Assembly: GCF_009827445.1 (NCBI RefSeq)
Contig: NZ_WTYI01000001.1
Location: forward strand, 124,001-188,000
Source: Qipengyuania aquimaris
GTDB taxonomy: Bacteria; Pseudomonadota; Alphaproteobacteria; Sphingomonadales; Sphingomonadaceae
Direction: 5' to 3'
DNA: 64,000 nucleotides
The notes under the pieces are model-generated. The model was not told the origin of the DNA. It made no database searches and was given only the letters and a program-made list of their open reading frames with translations. Both the position numbers and the translations under genes were made by a program. Positions 17,343-26,018 of the stretch are shown here, piece by piece; the stretch's first letter is position 1, and the number at the start of each line of letters is the position of its first letter.

Positions 17343-17804
17343 TCAGGCGGCGCCGAACGCGTCGGCAATACGTCCCTGGAGGCTGCCGACCGGATCGTCA
17401 TTCGCCGCGTCGCGCGAACGTTGTTCACGGTCCAGCCGTGCCACGCGGCCATGCAGGCGCTCCGTGTCGCGGATCAGGGACCGCACCTTGAGCGGAAGCC
17501 GCGCCATGTTGCGCGGGTCGGAGGGGCGCTCTTCGCCGAGCGTGCCGTGCTTCTTCAACTGTTCGTGGCTCAGTTCACCGGAGAAATAGGCGCGCTGGTT
17601 GAGCAGCCATGCCAGGGAATTCATCACCCGCGTCGTCGTGCGCAGGCCTTCGATCGACATCGCGATCCGGACTTCATTAGCCTCAAGGACCGGGTCCTGC
17701 GCATCGCTCAGGTCGAAGGCGGTGCGTGCCTCGTCCGCCAGAAGCAGCGCTTCGGCGTAGAGTTCTTCGACGATCTGCTGGCTTATGGCTGTGGATGCGA
17801 TCAT
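17343..17804 (-). CDS. RcdA-like protein (DUF1465)
   Basis: A 153-residue helical protein of the DUF1465 family. In Caulobacter the family member RcdA is an adaptor that helps ClpXP degrade the cell-cycle regulator CtrA. The conserved centre is visible (EGLRTTTRVMNSLAWLLNQRA). The homology to RcdA is established family knowledge; that this protein does the same here is inference. The ATG at 17804 was preferred over an in-frame start 39 bases upstream. Confidence 0.75.
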   Translation of the reverse strand: MIASTAISQQIVEELYAEALLLADEARTAFDLSDAQDPVLEANEVRIAMSIEGLRTTTRVMNSLAWLLNQRAYFSGELSHEQLKKHGTLGEERPSDPRNMARLPLKVRSLIRDTERLHGRVARLDREQRSRDAANDDPVGSLQGRIADAFGAA

Positions 17805-17881
17805 GTGTCCGGGCCGATAGAGCAATACGCGTTGATGTGCCAATGCGGTGGCGGGCTTGTCCCGCTAAGAGACGCGCGCGT

Positions 17882-18124
17882 TCAGGCGATGATATCGGGA
17901 ATGAGGTTGTCCTCGATCACCGATATCCTGTCTTTCAGGATCAGCTTGCGCTTCTTCAGGCGCGCGATCTGGAGCTGGTCGGTAAAGCCGCCCTGGTCGC
18001 CCGCTTCGGTCAGCGCGGCAATCGCGACGTCGAGGTCACGATGCTCGCTACGCAGCATTTCCAGGCGTTTGCGCAGCTCTTGTTCGTTCACGATCGTCTT
18101 CCCAAAAATCTCGGCCTGTCGCAT
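17882..18124 (-). CDS. YdcH-like protein (DUF465)
   Basis: An 80-residue helical protein with the DUF465 pattern: LRSEHRDLDVAIAALTE followed by LKKRKLILKDRI. The family is widespread in proteobacteria and poorly characterised. The ATG at 18124 gives a normal family length; an upstream start at 18250 would add 42 residues without homology. It is divergent from a second, shorter DUF465 gene 120 bases away. Confidence 0.75.
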   Translation of the reverse strand: MRQAEIFGKTIVNEQELRKRLEMLRSEHRDLDVAIAALTEAGDQGGFTDQLQIARLKKRKLILKDRISVIEDNLIPDIIA

Positions 18125-18244
18125 GACCCTAAGGCGGGGCTTTGTAAATTCGAAATAGTATGATTTGATAATCGGTCTGCGGCTCGTTCCGCAATGGCAC
18201 GAGTCGCTTCTAATGGGTCGCAAGCTCACGAAGGAGACAACCCG

Positions 18245-18400
18245 ATGCACTCATCCCATGTCGACGCACTGAAGGCCAAGCATGCCGGGCTCGAAGCTCG
18301 CCTGCACGATGAACAGACCCGCCCGGCGCCCGACATTGCGATGATCCAGAAGATCAAGAAGCAGAAGCTTCGGATCAAGGAAGAACTGGCCGCCAATTAA
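18245..18400 (+). CDS. YdcH-like protein (DUF465), short
   Basis: A 51-residue protein with the DUF465 core: LKAKHAGLEARLHDE and then IQKIKKQKLRIKEEL. AAGGAG lies 8 bases before the ATG at 18245. It is a paralogue of the divergent gene at 17882-18124. The function is unknown. It lies upstream of ptsP on the same strand. Confidence 0.75.
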   Translation: MHSSHVDALKAKHAGLEARLHDEQTRPAPDIAMIQKIKKQKLRIKEELAAN

Positions 18401-18482
18401 GGGGGCCGCATCGAAGGCGGGGCAGGGCCTCGTGCCAGCGTCCCGCTTTCGCAACCCACCATTTTTGCTATAGCTGCGAGCC

Positions 18483-20753
18483 ATGTCAGCAGTTGCATCC
18501 GCTCGCCAGATTCTCACGCGCCTTCACGAAGTTATGGCCGGGCGCACGCACGCCCAGCACAAGCTGGATCGCGTGGTCGAAATCATCGCCGATGCACTGT
18601 CGAGCGAAGTGTGCTCGATCTACCTCCTGCGCGAAGGGGCGCTGGAGCTCTACGCTACCCGCGGCCTCAACCCCGAAGCGGTCCACGTCACCCGCATGGG
18701 CGTCGGTGAAGGGCTGACGGGCACGATCGCCCAGAACATCGAAACGCTGAACCTTGCAGAGGCCAAGGCGCACCCGGACTTCCTCTATCGCCCTGAAACC
18801 GGGGAGGAAAAGTTCCATTCCTTCGCCGGCGTCCCCATCGTCTACCGCGAGCGCGCGGTCGGCGTGCTGTGCGTCCAGCATATGGATCCGCGCAAGTACG
18901 AGGACGTCGAGATCGAGGCCCTGCAGACCACCGCAATGGTTCTGTCGGAGCTTATCGCCCACAAGGAATTGGTCGATGACGAGGCTGATCTGGACCTTGG
19001 CGAACCGTCGACCGAAATGGAGATTTTCGACGGCCTTACCCTGGTGAAAGGCCTCGCGGCCGGCGTCGCGGTCTTCCACCAGCCCCGCATCGAGATCGAC
19101 CAGGTCATGGCGGAGGACGTCGAGGCGGAACGCCAGCGGGTCTACCGTGCCTTCGACAAGATGCGCGACCAGATCGATGCGATGGGCAAGGAACCCGAAT
19201 TCGGCAAGGGCGGCGAACATGTAGAGGTTCTCGAGACCTACAAGATGTTCGCCTATGACGAAGGGTGGAGCCGCCGGATCAACGAAGCGATCGACAGCGG
19301 ACTGACCGCGGAAGCCGCGATCGAGCGCGTACAACAGCGCACCCGGATGCGCATGCGCGAGATCGACGATCCGCTGCTGGCGGACCGGATGCACGATCTG
19401 GAAGACCTGTCCAACAGGCTCCTGCGCATCGTGTCCGGTCAGCTCGGGACCGCCGCTTCGCAAGGCCTGAGGCGCGATACCATCCTGATCGCGCGCAATC
19501 TCGGCCCTGCCGAACTGCTCGAATACGATCGACGCCGGCTGAAGGGCGTGGTCCTCGAAGAAGGCTCGCTTACTGCCCATGTCGTGATCGTCGCGCGGGC
19601 GATGGGTATCCCCGTCCTGGGGCGCGTGCCCGGCTTCCGGTCGCGTGTCAGCGAAGGCGACGAAATCCTGGTGGATGCAGACAAGGGCACGGTTACGCTG
19701 CGCCCCACGCAGACCATGCTGGATGCGTTCGAGACGCGATTTGCGCGCAACCGCGAAAAGCAGGCGACCTATGCCGAATTGCGGGATGTCGAACCCTTCA
19801 CCCGCGACGGCACGCGCGTGATGGTGATGATCAATGCCGGGCTTCGCGACGACGTCAGCGCGCTTCAGCTGACTGGCGCCGACGGCATAGGTCTGTTCCG
19901 GACCGAATTCCAGTTCCTCGTTTCGTCGACGCTTCCCCAGCGCGAACGGCAGATGCGCCTTTATCGCGACGTCCTTGATGCGGCGGACGGCAAGAAGGTC
20001 ATTTTTCGCACCGTCGATATCGGCGGCGACAAGGCGGTGCCCTATCTCGACAACAATACTGCCGAGCGCGACGAGAACCCGGCCATGGGCTGGCGCGCCC
20101 TGCGCCTGTCGCTGGAACGCGAAGGGCTGCTTAAAGCGCAAGCCCGCGCCCTGCTGGAAGCGGCTGCGGGACGGCAACTTTCGGTTATGTTCCCGATGGT
20201 CAGCGAACCGTGGGAATTCGATGCGGCGAAGGCGATCTTCGAAGAACAGGCCGACTTCTTGCGGACGCGTCGCCGCCATATGCCCGAAAGCATCGAATAT
20301 GGCTGCATGCTCGAAGTGCCGTCGCTGGCCGAAGTGCTCGACCTGCTCCTGCCGAAAGTGTCGTTTATTTCGGTCGGGACCAACGACCTCACCCAGTTCC
20401 TGTTTGCAGCGGACAGGGCCAACCCCAAGCTGGCCGAACGCTATGACTGGCTCAGCCCTGCAATCCTGCGCTTCATGGACCGGATTGCTAAGAATATGGT
20501 CGGCTCCAAGGTCCGCCTTGCCGTGTGCGGAGAAATGGGCGGCAGGCGCCTTGAAGCCTTGGCCCTGATGGGCCTCGGCTTTACGCGCTTTTCGATCACG
20601 CCCGCAGCGGTCGGCCCGATCAAGGAATTGGTCCGGAAGGTCTATCTGCCCGACCTGTCGGCGCAAATGCAGCGCTGGTTGCTCAACCCGCCGGGGGATA
20701 TGCGGGCCGAGCTTACCCAATGGGCCGCAGACAACGCCATCGACCTCGATTGA
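18483..20753 (+). CDS. ptsP: Phosphoenolpyruvate-protein phosphotransferase PtsP (EI-Ntr)
   Basis: A 756-residue first enzyme of the nitrogen-related phosphotransferase system. In order: an N-terminal GAF domain (about residues 20-160), the HPr-binding domain (about 175-300), the swivelling phosphohistidine domain (about 350-420) and the PEP-binding barrel (about 430-720). The phosphorylated histidine is in GSLTAHVVIVARA. Barrel motifs DGIGLFRTEF, GTNDLTQF and the catalytic cysteine in CGEMGG are intact. It transfers phosphate from PEP to NPr and onward to EIIA-Ntr, a regulatory rather than transport cascade. Partner genes are not adjacent. Confidence 0.95.
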   Translation: MSAVASARQILTRLHEVMAGRTHAQHKLDRVVEIIADALSSEVCSIYLLREGALELYATRGLNPEAVHVTRMGVGEGLTGTIAQNIETLNLAEAKAHPDFLYRPETGEEKFHSFAGVPIVYRERAVGVLCVQHMDPRKYEDVEIEALQTTAMVLSELIAHKELVDDEADLDLGEPSTEMEIFDGLTLVKGLAAGVAVFHQPRIEIDQVMAEDVEAERQRVYRAFDKMRDQIDAMGKEPEFGKGGEHVEVLETYKMFAYDEGWSRRINEAIDSGLTAEAAIERVQQRTRMRMREIDDPLLADRMHDLEDLSNRLLRIVSGQLGTAASQGLRRDTILIARNLGPAELLEYDRRRLKGVVLEEGSLTAHVVIVARAMGIPVLGRVPGFRSRVSEGDEILVDADKGTVTLRPTQTMLDAFETRFARNREKQATYAELRDVEPFTRDGTRVMVMINAGLRDDVSALQLTGADGIGLFRTEFQFLVSSTLPQRERQMRLYRDVLDAADGKKVIFRTVDIGGDKAVPYLDNNTAERDENPAMGWRALRLSLEREGLLKAQARALLEAAAGRQLSVMFPMVSEPWEFDAAKAIFEEQADFLRTRRRHMPESIEYGCMLEVPSLAEVLDLLLPKVSFISVGTNDLTQFLFAADRANPKLAERYDWLSPAILRFMDRIAKNMVGSKVRLAVCGEMGGRRLEALALMGLGFTRFSITPAAVGPIKELVRKVYLPDLSAQMQRWLLNPPGDMRAELTQWAADNAIDLD

Positions 20754-20811
20754 TTTCGTCGCGCAGCGCGCGCGGCTCGTCCCCAAGGCGTGATCGCGGC
20801 CCGATCAATGC

Positions 20812-20840
20812 TTGACAGGAAGGCCTCCTATCCCATTCTG
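20812..20840 (+). promoter_or_regulatory. Candidate promoter before the RodZ-like gene
   Basis: A perfect TTGACA at 20812-20817 is followed 17 bases later by ATTCTG at 20835-20840. It lies in the 138-base gap between ptsP and the RodZ-like gene, about 50 bases before the latter's start. Confidence 0.4.
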
Positions 20841-20891
20841 GCGTCAACGGGAGCGGGAACACCCGCCGGGCACTAATCATTCGGGAATCGC

Positions 20892-21743
20892 ATGGAAGAA
20901 GACGGCATCGTCGAAGAGGAGAGCGCGCGCATGGACCGCGTGGGTGACAGACTGCGCGCTGCGCGCGAGGCAAAAGGCCTCGAGCTTGAGCAGGTCGCGG
21001 CGGAAACCCGTATCCCTCAACGCCATCTTGAATCGATCGAGGCGGGCGATTTCGCATCCCTGCCATCACGCACATATGCGATCGGGTTCAGCCGCACCTA
21101 TGCGCGCACGCTCGATCTGGACGAGCGCGAAGTGCTCGACCAGGTGCGTGCCGAACTTGCCGAGCACCAGGGCAACGTCGATGCGACCCCTGCCAAATTC
21201 GAACCGGGAGACCCGGCGCGCGTCCCGGGACGCGGACTTGCGTGGTTTGCCGTGTTTGCGGCAATCCTCCTGATGGGCGGAATCTACGCCTTCTACCGCA
21301 GCTATTTCGCTCCCGGTCTGGGGCCGGCACCGCTGCAGGATCCCGAAGAGCAATTCGCCGCTGCCGACAATCCGCAGGCGAGCGAGCCTGCTCCGGAGGC
21401 GCAGCCAACCGGCGGGCCGGTCGTCTTCACCAGTGAAATGGACGAGACATGGGTCAAGTTCTACGACGCTAGCGGTGAACGCCTCTACGAAGCGCAGATG
21501 AATGCCGGCGACACCTATACCGTTCCCGCCGATGCCGAGGGCCCGCAGATATGGACCGGCCGCCCCTATGCGCTGGCGATCACGATCGGCGGACGTCCGG
21601 TGCCGAAATTGTCCGAAGAGGACGAGGTGGTGCGCGACGTTCCGGTAACAGCTGAGGCCTTGCTCGCCCGACCGTCCCCGCAGGATAGGGCGGCCGATGC
21701 GCCTTCCGAGCCTGCTGCCGGGGCGGCAACGCCTGCAACCTGA
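20892..21743 (+). CDS. RodZ-like protein: HTH, one membrane helix, DUF4115
   Basis: A 283-residue bitopic protein. It has a cytoplasmic Xre-type helix-turn-helix (about residues 18-80, LRAAREAKGLELEQVA), a membrane helix at about 117-137 (WFAVFAAILLMGGIYAFY) and an external DUF4115 beta domain (about 180-250) after a Pro/Glu/Ala linker. This is the layout of RodZ, which ties the MreB cytoskeleton to the cell wall elongation machinery. The C-terminal tail is low-complexity. A later in-frame ATG (20931) is possible, but the first was kept. It precedes a CpoB-like gene. Confidence 0.82.
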   Translation: MEEDGIVEEESARMDRVGDRLRAAREAKGLELEQVAAETRIPQRHLESIEAGDFASLPSRTYAIGFSRTYARTLDLDEREVLDQVRAELAEHQGNVDATPAKFEPGDPARVPGRGLAWFAVFAAILLMGGIYAFYRSYFAPGLGPAPLQDPEEQFAAADNPQASEPAPEAQPTGGPVVFTSEMDETWVKFYDASGERLYEAQMNAGDTYTVPADAEGPQIWTGRPYALAITIGGRPVPKLSEEDEVVRDVPVTAEALLARPSPQDRAADAPSEPAAGAATPAT

Positions 21744-21830
21744 TCGCGGCGGAAAACCCGCTTCATCCGCTCGACAGTTTCGCGGGGGTAGGGCTAGATT
21801 CATAGTGATTTCGAATTGAGGAGAACGGGC

Positions 21831-22760
21831 GTGACATCGACCCGCATTGCACGTGGTTTCGGACTTGGCGCACTTGCTGCCGCACTGATGGCCACTTCCA
21901 TGCCAGCGGCGGCACAGGACGATTCCCAGGCGCGCATTCGCAAGCTGGAAGCCGAAGTCCGGGCCTTGCAGCGCAAGGTCTTTCCCGGCGGCGACGGACG
22001 CTATTTCGAGCCGGAAATTTCCGGACAGCCTGCGGCCCGCCCGAGCGTGAGCACGACGACATCGACGACTGCCGTAACCGATATCCTCGCCCGCCTCGAT
22101 GCGCTTGAAACCCAGCTCCAGCGCCTGACCGCCCAGTACGAGGTCGGCGGCAATGCCATGCGCCTGCTTGAAGAGCGGATTGAAGCGCTTGAGGCGGCTA
22201 ACGCTCCGGCTCCTTCGCCGGCTGCAACCACTACTGCTCCGGCGAGCACTTCGTCGACTTCGGCAGCTCAGCCAGCGGCAACGCCGACGCCCACTCCGTC
22301 ACCCGCGGCCACGCAGCCGAGCGCAGAGCGTGTAGCGGCAGTCCAGGCGATCGCCAAACCGCAGACCGACGATGCGGCGGACGACGAATATTCCTACGGC
22401 TTCCGCCTGTGGGACGCGGGCTTCTTCCCCGAAGCGCAGCAGCAGCTGACCCTGTTCGTGGAACGCTATCCCAGCCACTGGCGCGCGACCTATGGCCGCA
22501 ACCTGCTGGGCCGCGCCTATCTTGACGATGGCAAACCGAACGACGCGGCTCCCTGGTTCCTGCGCAACTACCAGGCCGACAAGAACGCGCCGCGTGCAGG
22601 TGACAGCCTGCTCTATCTCGCCGAGGCGATGATTGCTCTCGACGATACGAAGCGCGCCTGCATCGCACTGGCCGAATTCGGCGAAACCTATCCTGCGCTG
22701 GCCGCAGGACGCCTGCAGAGCCAGTACGAACGCAATCTCGGCCGAGTGACCTGCAGCTGA
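21831..22760 (+). CDS. CpoB/YbgF-like periplasmic TPR protein
   Basis: A 309-residue exported protein. It has a signal peptide ending at PAAAQD, then a short coiled coil (IRKLEAEVRALQRKV), a second coiled coil around LARLDALETQLQRL, a Thr/Ser/Ala/Pro-rich linker and C-terminal TPR repeats (YSYGFRLWDAGFFPEAQQQL and following). CpoB links peptidoglycan synthesis to Tol-Pal constriction of the outer membrane. The GTG at 21831 was chosen because GAGGAG lies 7 bases upstream. tilS follows after one base, the same neighbour order as seen in several alphaproteobacteria. tol genes are not in the window. Confidence 0.8.
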   Translation: MTSTRIARGFGLGALAAALMATSMPAAAQDDSQARIRKLEAEVRALQRKVFPGGDGRYFEPEISGQPAARPSVSTTTSTTAVTDILARLDALETQLQRLTAQYEVGGNAMRLLEERIEALEAANAPAPSPAATTTAPASTSSTSAAQPAATPTPTPSPAATQPSAERVAAVQAIAKPQTDDAADDEYSYGFRLWDAGFFPEAQQQLTLFVERYPSHWRATYGRNLLGRAYLDDGKPNDAAPWFLRNYQADKNAPRAGDSLLYLAEAMIALDDTKRACIALAEFGETYPALAAGRLQSQYERNLGRVTCS

Positions 22761-22761
22761 C

Positions 22762-23706
22762 GTGGCCATCGCCGGTGAATTGATCGATCGATTCCTCGGC
22801 GACCTCAATCGGTTGCGCCTCGACCATGGCGTCCTTGGCCTCGCCGTGTCCGGCGGGGCCGACAGCATGGCGATGCTGCTGCTTGCTGCCGAGGCTCTCG
22901 ATACAGAAAGACTGGCAGTCGCCACGGTCGACCATGGCCTGCGACCCGAGGCGGCGCAGGAATGTGCCTTGGTGGCCGATGCGTGCCGGAAACTGAGCAT
23001 CGACTGCGATATCCTCAGGGTGACAGTCGCGGAAGGCAACACGCAGGAACAGGCGCGGATTGCGCGTTACGCCGCACTGGGCGAGTGGGCGCGCGAACGC
23101 GGTATCGGGGCCATTGCGACCGCGCATCATGCGGACGATCAGGCGGAAACGCTTCTCATGCGACTCAATCGCGGCAGCGGGCTGGGCGGGCTTGCAGGTA
23201 TCCGGTCGCGTACCCGGATCGATGGCGTGAACGCAGATATCCTGCGGCCGCTACTGGGTTTTCGCCGGGATGAACTTCGCGCCATCGTCGAGGCGAACGA
23301 TTTCGATTTCGTCGACGATCCGAGCAATCTCGACGATCGCTATGACAGGGTCAGGATGCGCAAGGCGCTGGCGGAAGCGGACTGGCTGGACGCCGCCGCA
23401 CTGGCACGCTCGGCAAAGCATCTGGAGGAGGCGGAACGTACGCTCCAGTCGCTGGCGGACATGAGCTGGGAAGGCTCTGCGGAAGTGAGCGGCAGTCAGA
23501 TCCGCGTCTCCTATTCGAACCTGCTGGACACCAATGCACGCCTGGTGCGCAGGGCAATGACGACGCTGGGTGCCACGATCACTCTGGGCGAGGTTATCGA
23601 CTTCCTGAAAGCCGGCCGCGAATGCGCGAATATTGCAGGCATTCTCGTCGAACGCCGCGACGATAGCTATTACTGCAGCAAGGAGCCGCCCCGGCGCGGC
23701 GATTAG
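22762..23706 (+). CDS. tilS: tRNA(Ile)-lysidine synthetase TilS
   Basis: A 314-residue N-type ATP pyrophosphatase that converts C34 of tRNA-Ile(CAU) to lysidine. The PP-loop SGGADS, the segment DHGLRPEA and the ATAHHADDQAET motif are intact. The protein is of the short class without the long C-terminal domains of the E. coli enzyme. It starts with GTG one base after the CpoB-like stop, indicating coupling. Its stop overlaps that of the convergent L,D-transpeptidase gene (TTAG). Confidence 0.93.
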   Translation: MAIAGELIDRFLGDLNRLRLDHGVLGLAVSGGADSMAMLLLAAEALDTERLAVATVDHGLRPEAAQECALVADACRKLSIDCDILRVTVAEGNTQEQARIARYAALGEWARERGIGAIATAHHADDQAETLLMRLNRGSGLGGLAGIRSRTRIDGVNADILRPLLGFRRDELRAIVEANDFDFVDDPSNLDDRYDRVRMRKALAEADWLDAAALARSAKHLEEAERTLQSLADMSWEGSAEVSGSQIRVSYSNLLDTNARLVRRAMTTLGATITLGEVIDFLKAGRECANIAGILVERRDDSYYCSKEPPRRGD

Positions 23707-24350
23707 ATAATGGGATCGCCCACACCGATGCGCTTGCCATCGGTGATGATGACCTTGTCGCCCTTCTTCGCGATGTCGAACAGCCGCGCGGCGAGCGGAT
23801 CGGGAATGGCCACGCAGCCATGGCTGGCATAGCCGTTCTCCACCTCGGAGCCGCCGTGGATGGCGATCCCGTCCCACGTCAGGCGCAGCGTCCAGGGCAT
23901 GGGCGCATTGCCGTATTTCTCGGAGACATTGTGCCGTTCCTTGGTGAGGATCGGGAATGTGCCGGTGGGCGTGGGGTGTTCGTCCGTGCCCAGCATGACG
24001 GCAGCGGCACCGATTTCATACCCGTCGCGGAAGATCGAGATGGTGCGCGCCTGAAGGTCCACCGTGATGAGCAGCGGGCCTTCCGGCACGCCCTCGTCGT
24101 CCCAATGCCATTCACCGTATTTGATTGGCCCTTCGATCGGCAGGACCCGGCGGATGGTGAAGGGGCGCTTCGCATCCGCTTCGAGCTTGGCGAGGATTGC
24201 TGCTTCGGGCTGGAGCTTGACGGGCGTTACTGCTCCGCGCGCTTCCTCGACTTCGGATTGCGCGCTGCTGGTCACGCCGAACGCCAGCGCGGCGAGGCCG
24301 AGGGCCACCACCAGCGTCGTTCCACCAATCCACCTCAGAATCGCGTTCAT
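23703..24350 (-). CDS. L,D-transpeptidase (YkuD domain)
   Basis: A 215-residue protein with an N-terminal membrane anchor or signal (TLVVALGLAALAFGV) and a YkuD catalytic domain. The active-site motif IHGG...SHGCVAIPD is intact, with the catalytic cysteine in SHGCV. These enzymes make 3-3 peptidoglycan cross-links or attach proteins to the wall. It lies downstream of the Entner-Doudoroff operon on the same strand, 85 bases after eda, in what looks like a separate unit. Confidence 0.9.
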   Translation of the reverse strand: MNAILRWIGGTTLVVALGLAALAFGVTSSAQSEVEEARGAVTPVKLQPEAAILAKLEADAKRPFTIRRVLPIEGPIKYGEWHWDDEGVPEGPLLITVDLQARTISIFRDGYEIGAAAVMLGTDEHPTPTGTFPILTKERHNVSEKYGNAPMPWTLRLTWDGIAIHGGSEVENGYASHGCVAIPDPLAARLFDIAKKGDKVIITDGKRIGVGDPII

Positions 24351-24435
24351 GGGCTTGTATATAGGCGATTAGCCTGCACTTTTCCATGAACGGGGCGAGC
24401 GCAGTCCCGTTGCGGAACGGTCGTGGAGCCGGCGC

Positions 24436-25047
24436 TTACTTTCCCAGTTCGCAGGCCTTGCGTGCCATTTCCTCGATTGCCGCCTCGTCCACCGGGCCGC
24501 GCGGCGCGACCCAGCTTCCCCCGACGCAGAGCACCGGATCGAAGGCCAGCCATTCGCTTGCATTGGCTTCCGAGATTCCGCCGGTCGGGCAAAAGCGGCA
24601 CTGGCCGAAGGGCGCCGCGAGCGCCTTGAGCGCGGGCAGCCCACCTGCAGCCATGGCAGGAAAGAATTTGAAATGGGTGAGGCCGAGGTCCAGCCCGCAC
24701 ATGATGTCGCCGGCATTGGCGATGCCGGGCAGGAAAGGGATGCCCTCGCGAATGGCTGCCTTGCCCAGCGGTTCGGTCAGGCCCGGCGACACGATGAATT
24801 CGCTGCCCGCCTGGATGGCATTGGCGAGGTCCTCCTGATTCGTCACCGTGCCGGCCCCGACGATCGCGCCATCGACCTGCTTCATGGCGGTAATCGCATC
24901 GAGCGCGGCAGGTGTGCGCAAGGTCACTTCGAGCACGCGCAGTCCGCCAGCGACCAGCGCACGGGCGAGGGGGACGGCATGCTCCACCTCGTCCACGACG
25001 ATCACCGGGATGACCGGCGCGGTTTTCATGATGTCGGCAATGTTCAT
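24436..25047 (-). CDS. eda: KDPG/KHG aldolase Eda
   Basis: A 203-residue class I aldolase that splits 2-keto-3-deoxy-6-phosphogluconate into pyruvate and glyceraldehyde 3-phosphate, the last step of the Entner-Doudoroff pathway. The Schiff-base lysine is in HFKFFPA. LEVTLRT and GAGTV motifs match the family. Its start overlaps the end of glk by four bases. It is the last gene of zwf-edd-glk-eda. Confidence 0.96.
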   Translation of the reverse strand: MNIADIMKTAPVIPVIVVDEVEHAVPLARALVAGGLRVLEVTLRTPAALDAITAMKQVDGAIVGAGTVTNQEDLANAIQAGSEFIVSPGLTEPLGKAAIREGIPFLPGIANAGDIMCGLDLGLTHFKFFPAMAAGGLPALKALAAPFGQCRFCPTGGISEANASEWLAFDPVLCVGGSWVAPRGPVDEAAIEEMARKACELGK

Positions 25048-26015
25048 GCGTGTTCTCTCGCGAAAGCGGCTGCCGCCCCGAACAGGCCGGGTTGCGGATG
25101 GGTGATCAGTTTGACCGGGATCGAGGCCATCAATTCCTGGAAGCGGCCCTTGGCCTTGAACCGTTCGGCGAAGCCCGACTTCAGCAGGGTTTCGCGGATA
25201 CGGTAGCCAAGGCCGCCGGCGATCACGACGCCGCCGAAGCCGCCCTGGGCAAGGGCAATGTCACCGGCGACGCTGCCAAGCGACATGCAGAAACGGTCCA
25301 CTGCCGCGGCCGCGAGGCTGTCGCTGCCGTCCTGGCCGCGCGTCCAGATGGCGATGTCGTCTTCCTCGGCGACAGGCCGTCCCTCCATCGCTGCAAGCGT
25401 CTGATAGATGTCGGAAATGGCGGGGCCAGCGACCACGCGTTCGACTGAGACGCGCGTATGACGCTTGCGCAGGCGGGCGAGGATGGCATCGTCGATCTGG
25501 TCGAGCGGGGCGAAATCGATATGGCCGCCTTCCGTCGCCGACACGCGATAAGTCCCGTCGGGCTCGCGATATAGATGCGCCACGCCAAGTCCCGTGCCCG
25601 GACCGAGCACGCTCAGGCGACCCGTTGGCGCAAGCGGCTTGTCTGGGCCGGTCAGGTGGATGAACTGGTCTTCGCCGACGCGTGCCACGGCGTGGGCCAC
25701 GGCCTCGAAGTCGTTGACGATGCAGTAGTTTTCGACGCCCAACTTCTCCTTCACGAGGCCGGGACGGATGATCCACGGATTGTTGGTGAAGCGGATCACA
25801 TCGCCGCCCACCGGTCCGGCTATTGCCATGGAAACGTGCGGAGGCAGGCTGCCGCCCATGCGGCCGCGAAAATCCTCCCACGCGGTCTGGAAACTGGCGT
25901 GGTCTTCGGTGTGGAGCGTTTCGGGTTCGCTCAGCGTGATCGTGCCATCGTCATTGATGGTGGCGATGGCGAAACGGGCGTGTGTGCCGCCGATATCGAC
26001 GCTGACGACTTCCAT
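25044..26015 (-). CDS. glk: Glucokinase Glk
   Basis: A 323-residue bacterial-type glucokinase. It shows the ATP phosphate motif DIGGTHARFAI at the N-terminus, AIAGPV, the LGPGTGLGVA segment and the sugar-binding EGGHIDFAP. It phosphorylates glucose to feed Zwf. It sits 3 bases after edd and overlaps eda by four bases. Its presence implies that free glucose, rather than PTS-imported glucose phosphate, enters this pathway. Confidence 0.95.
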   Translation of the reverse strand: MEVVSVDIGGTHARFAIATINDDGTITLSEPETLHTEDHASFQTAWEDFRGRMGGSLPPHVSMAIAGPVGGDVIRFTNNPWIIRPGLVKEKLGVENYCIVNDFEAVAHAVARVGEDQFIHLTGPDKPLAPTGRLSVLGPGTGLGVAHLYREPDGTYRVSATEGGHIDFAPLDQIDDAILARLRKRHTRVSVERVVAGPAISDIYQTLAAMEGRPVAEEDDIAIWTRGQDGSDSLAAAAVDRFCMSLGSVAGDIALAQGGFGGVVIAGGLGYRIRETLLKSGFAERFKAKGRFQELMASIPVKLITHPQPGLFGAAAAFAREHA

Positions 26016-26018
26016 ACC

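Noticed and set aside
18486..20786. A 766-codon open frame on the minus strand opposite ptsP
   Set aside because: It spans ptsP antisense with no domain or ribosome site; ptsP motifs are all on the plus strand.
24389..24411. AACGGG/CCCGTT as the terminator of the Entner-Doudoroff operon
   Set aside because: Only six pairs with an 11-base loop and no T-run; too weak to list as a feature.
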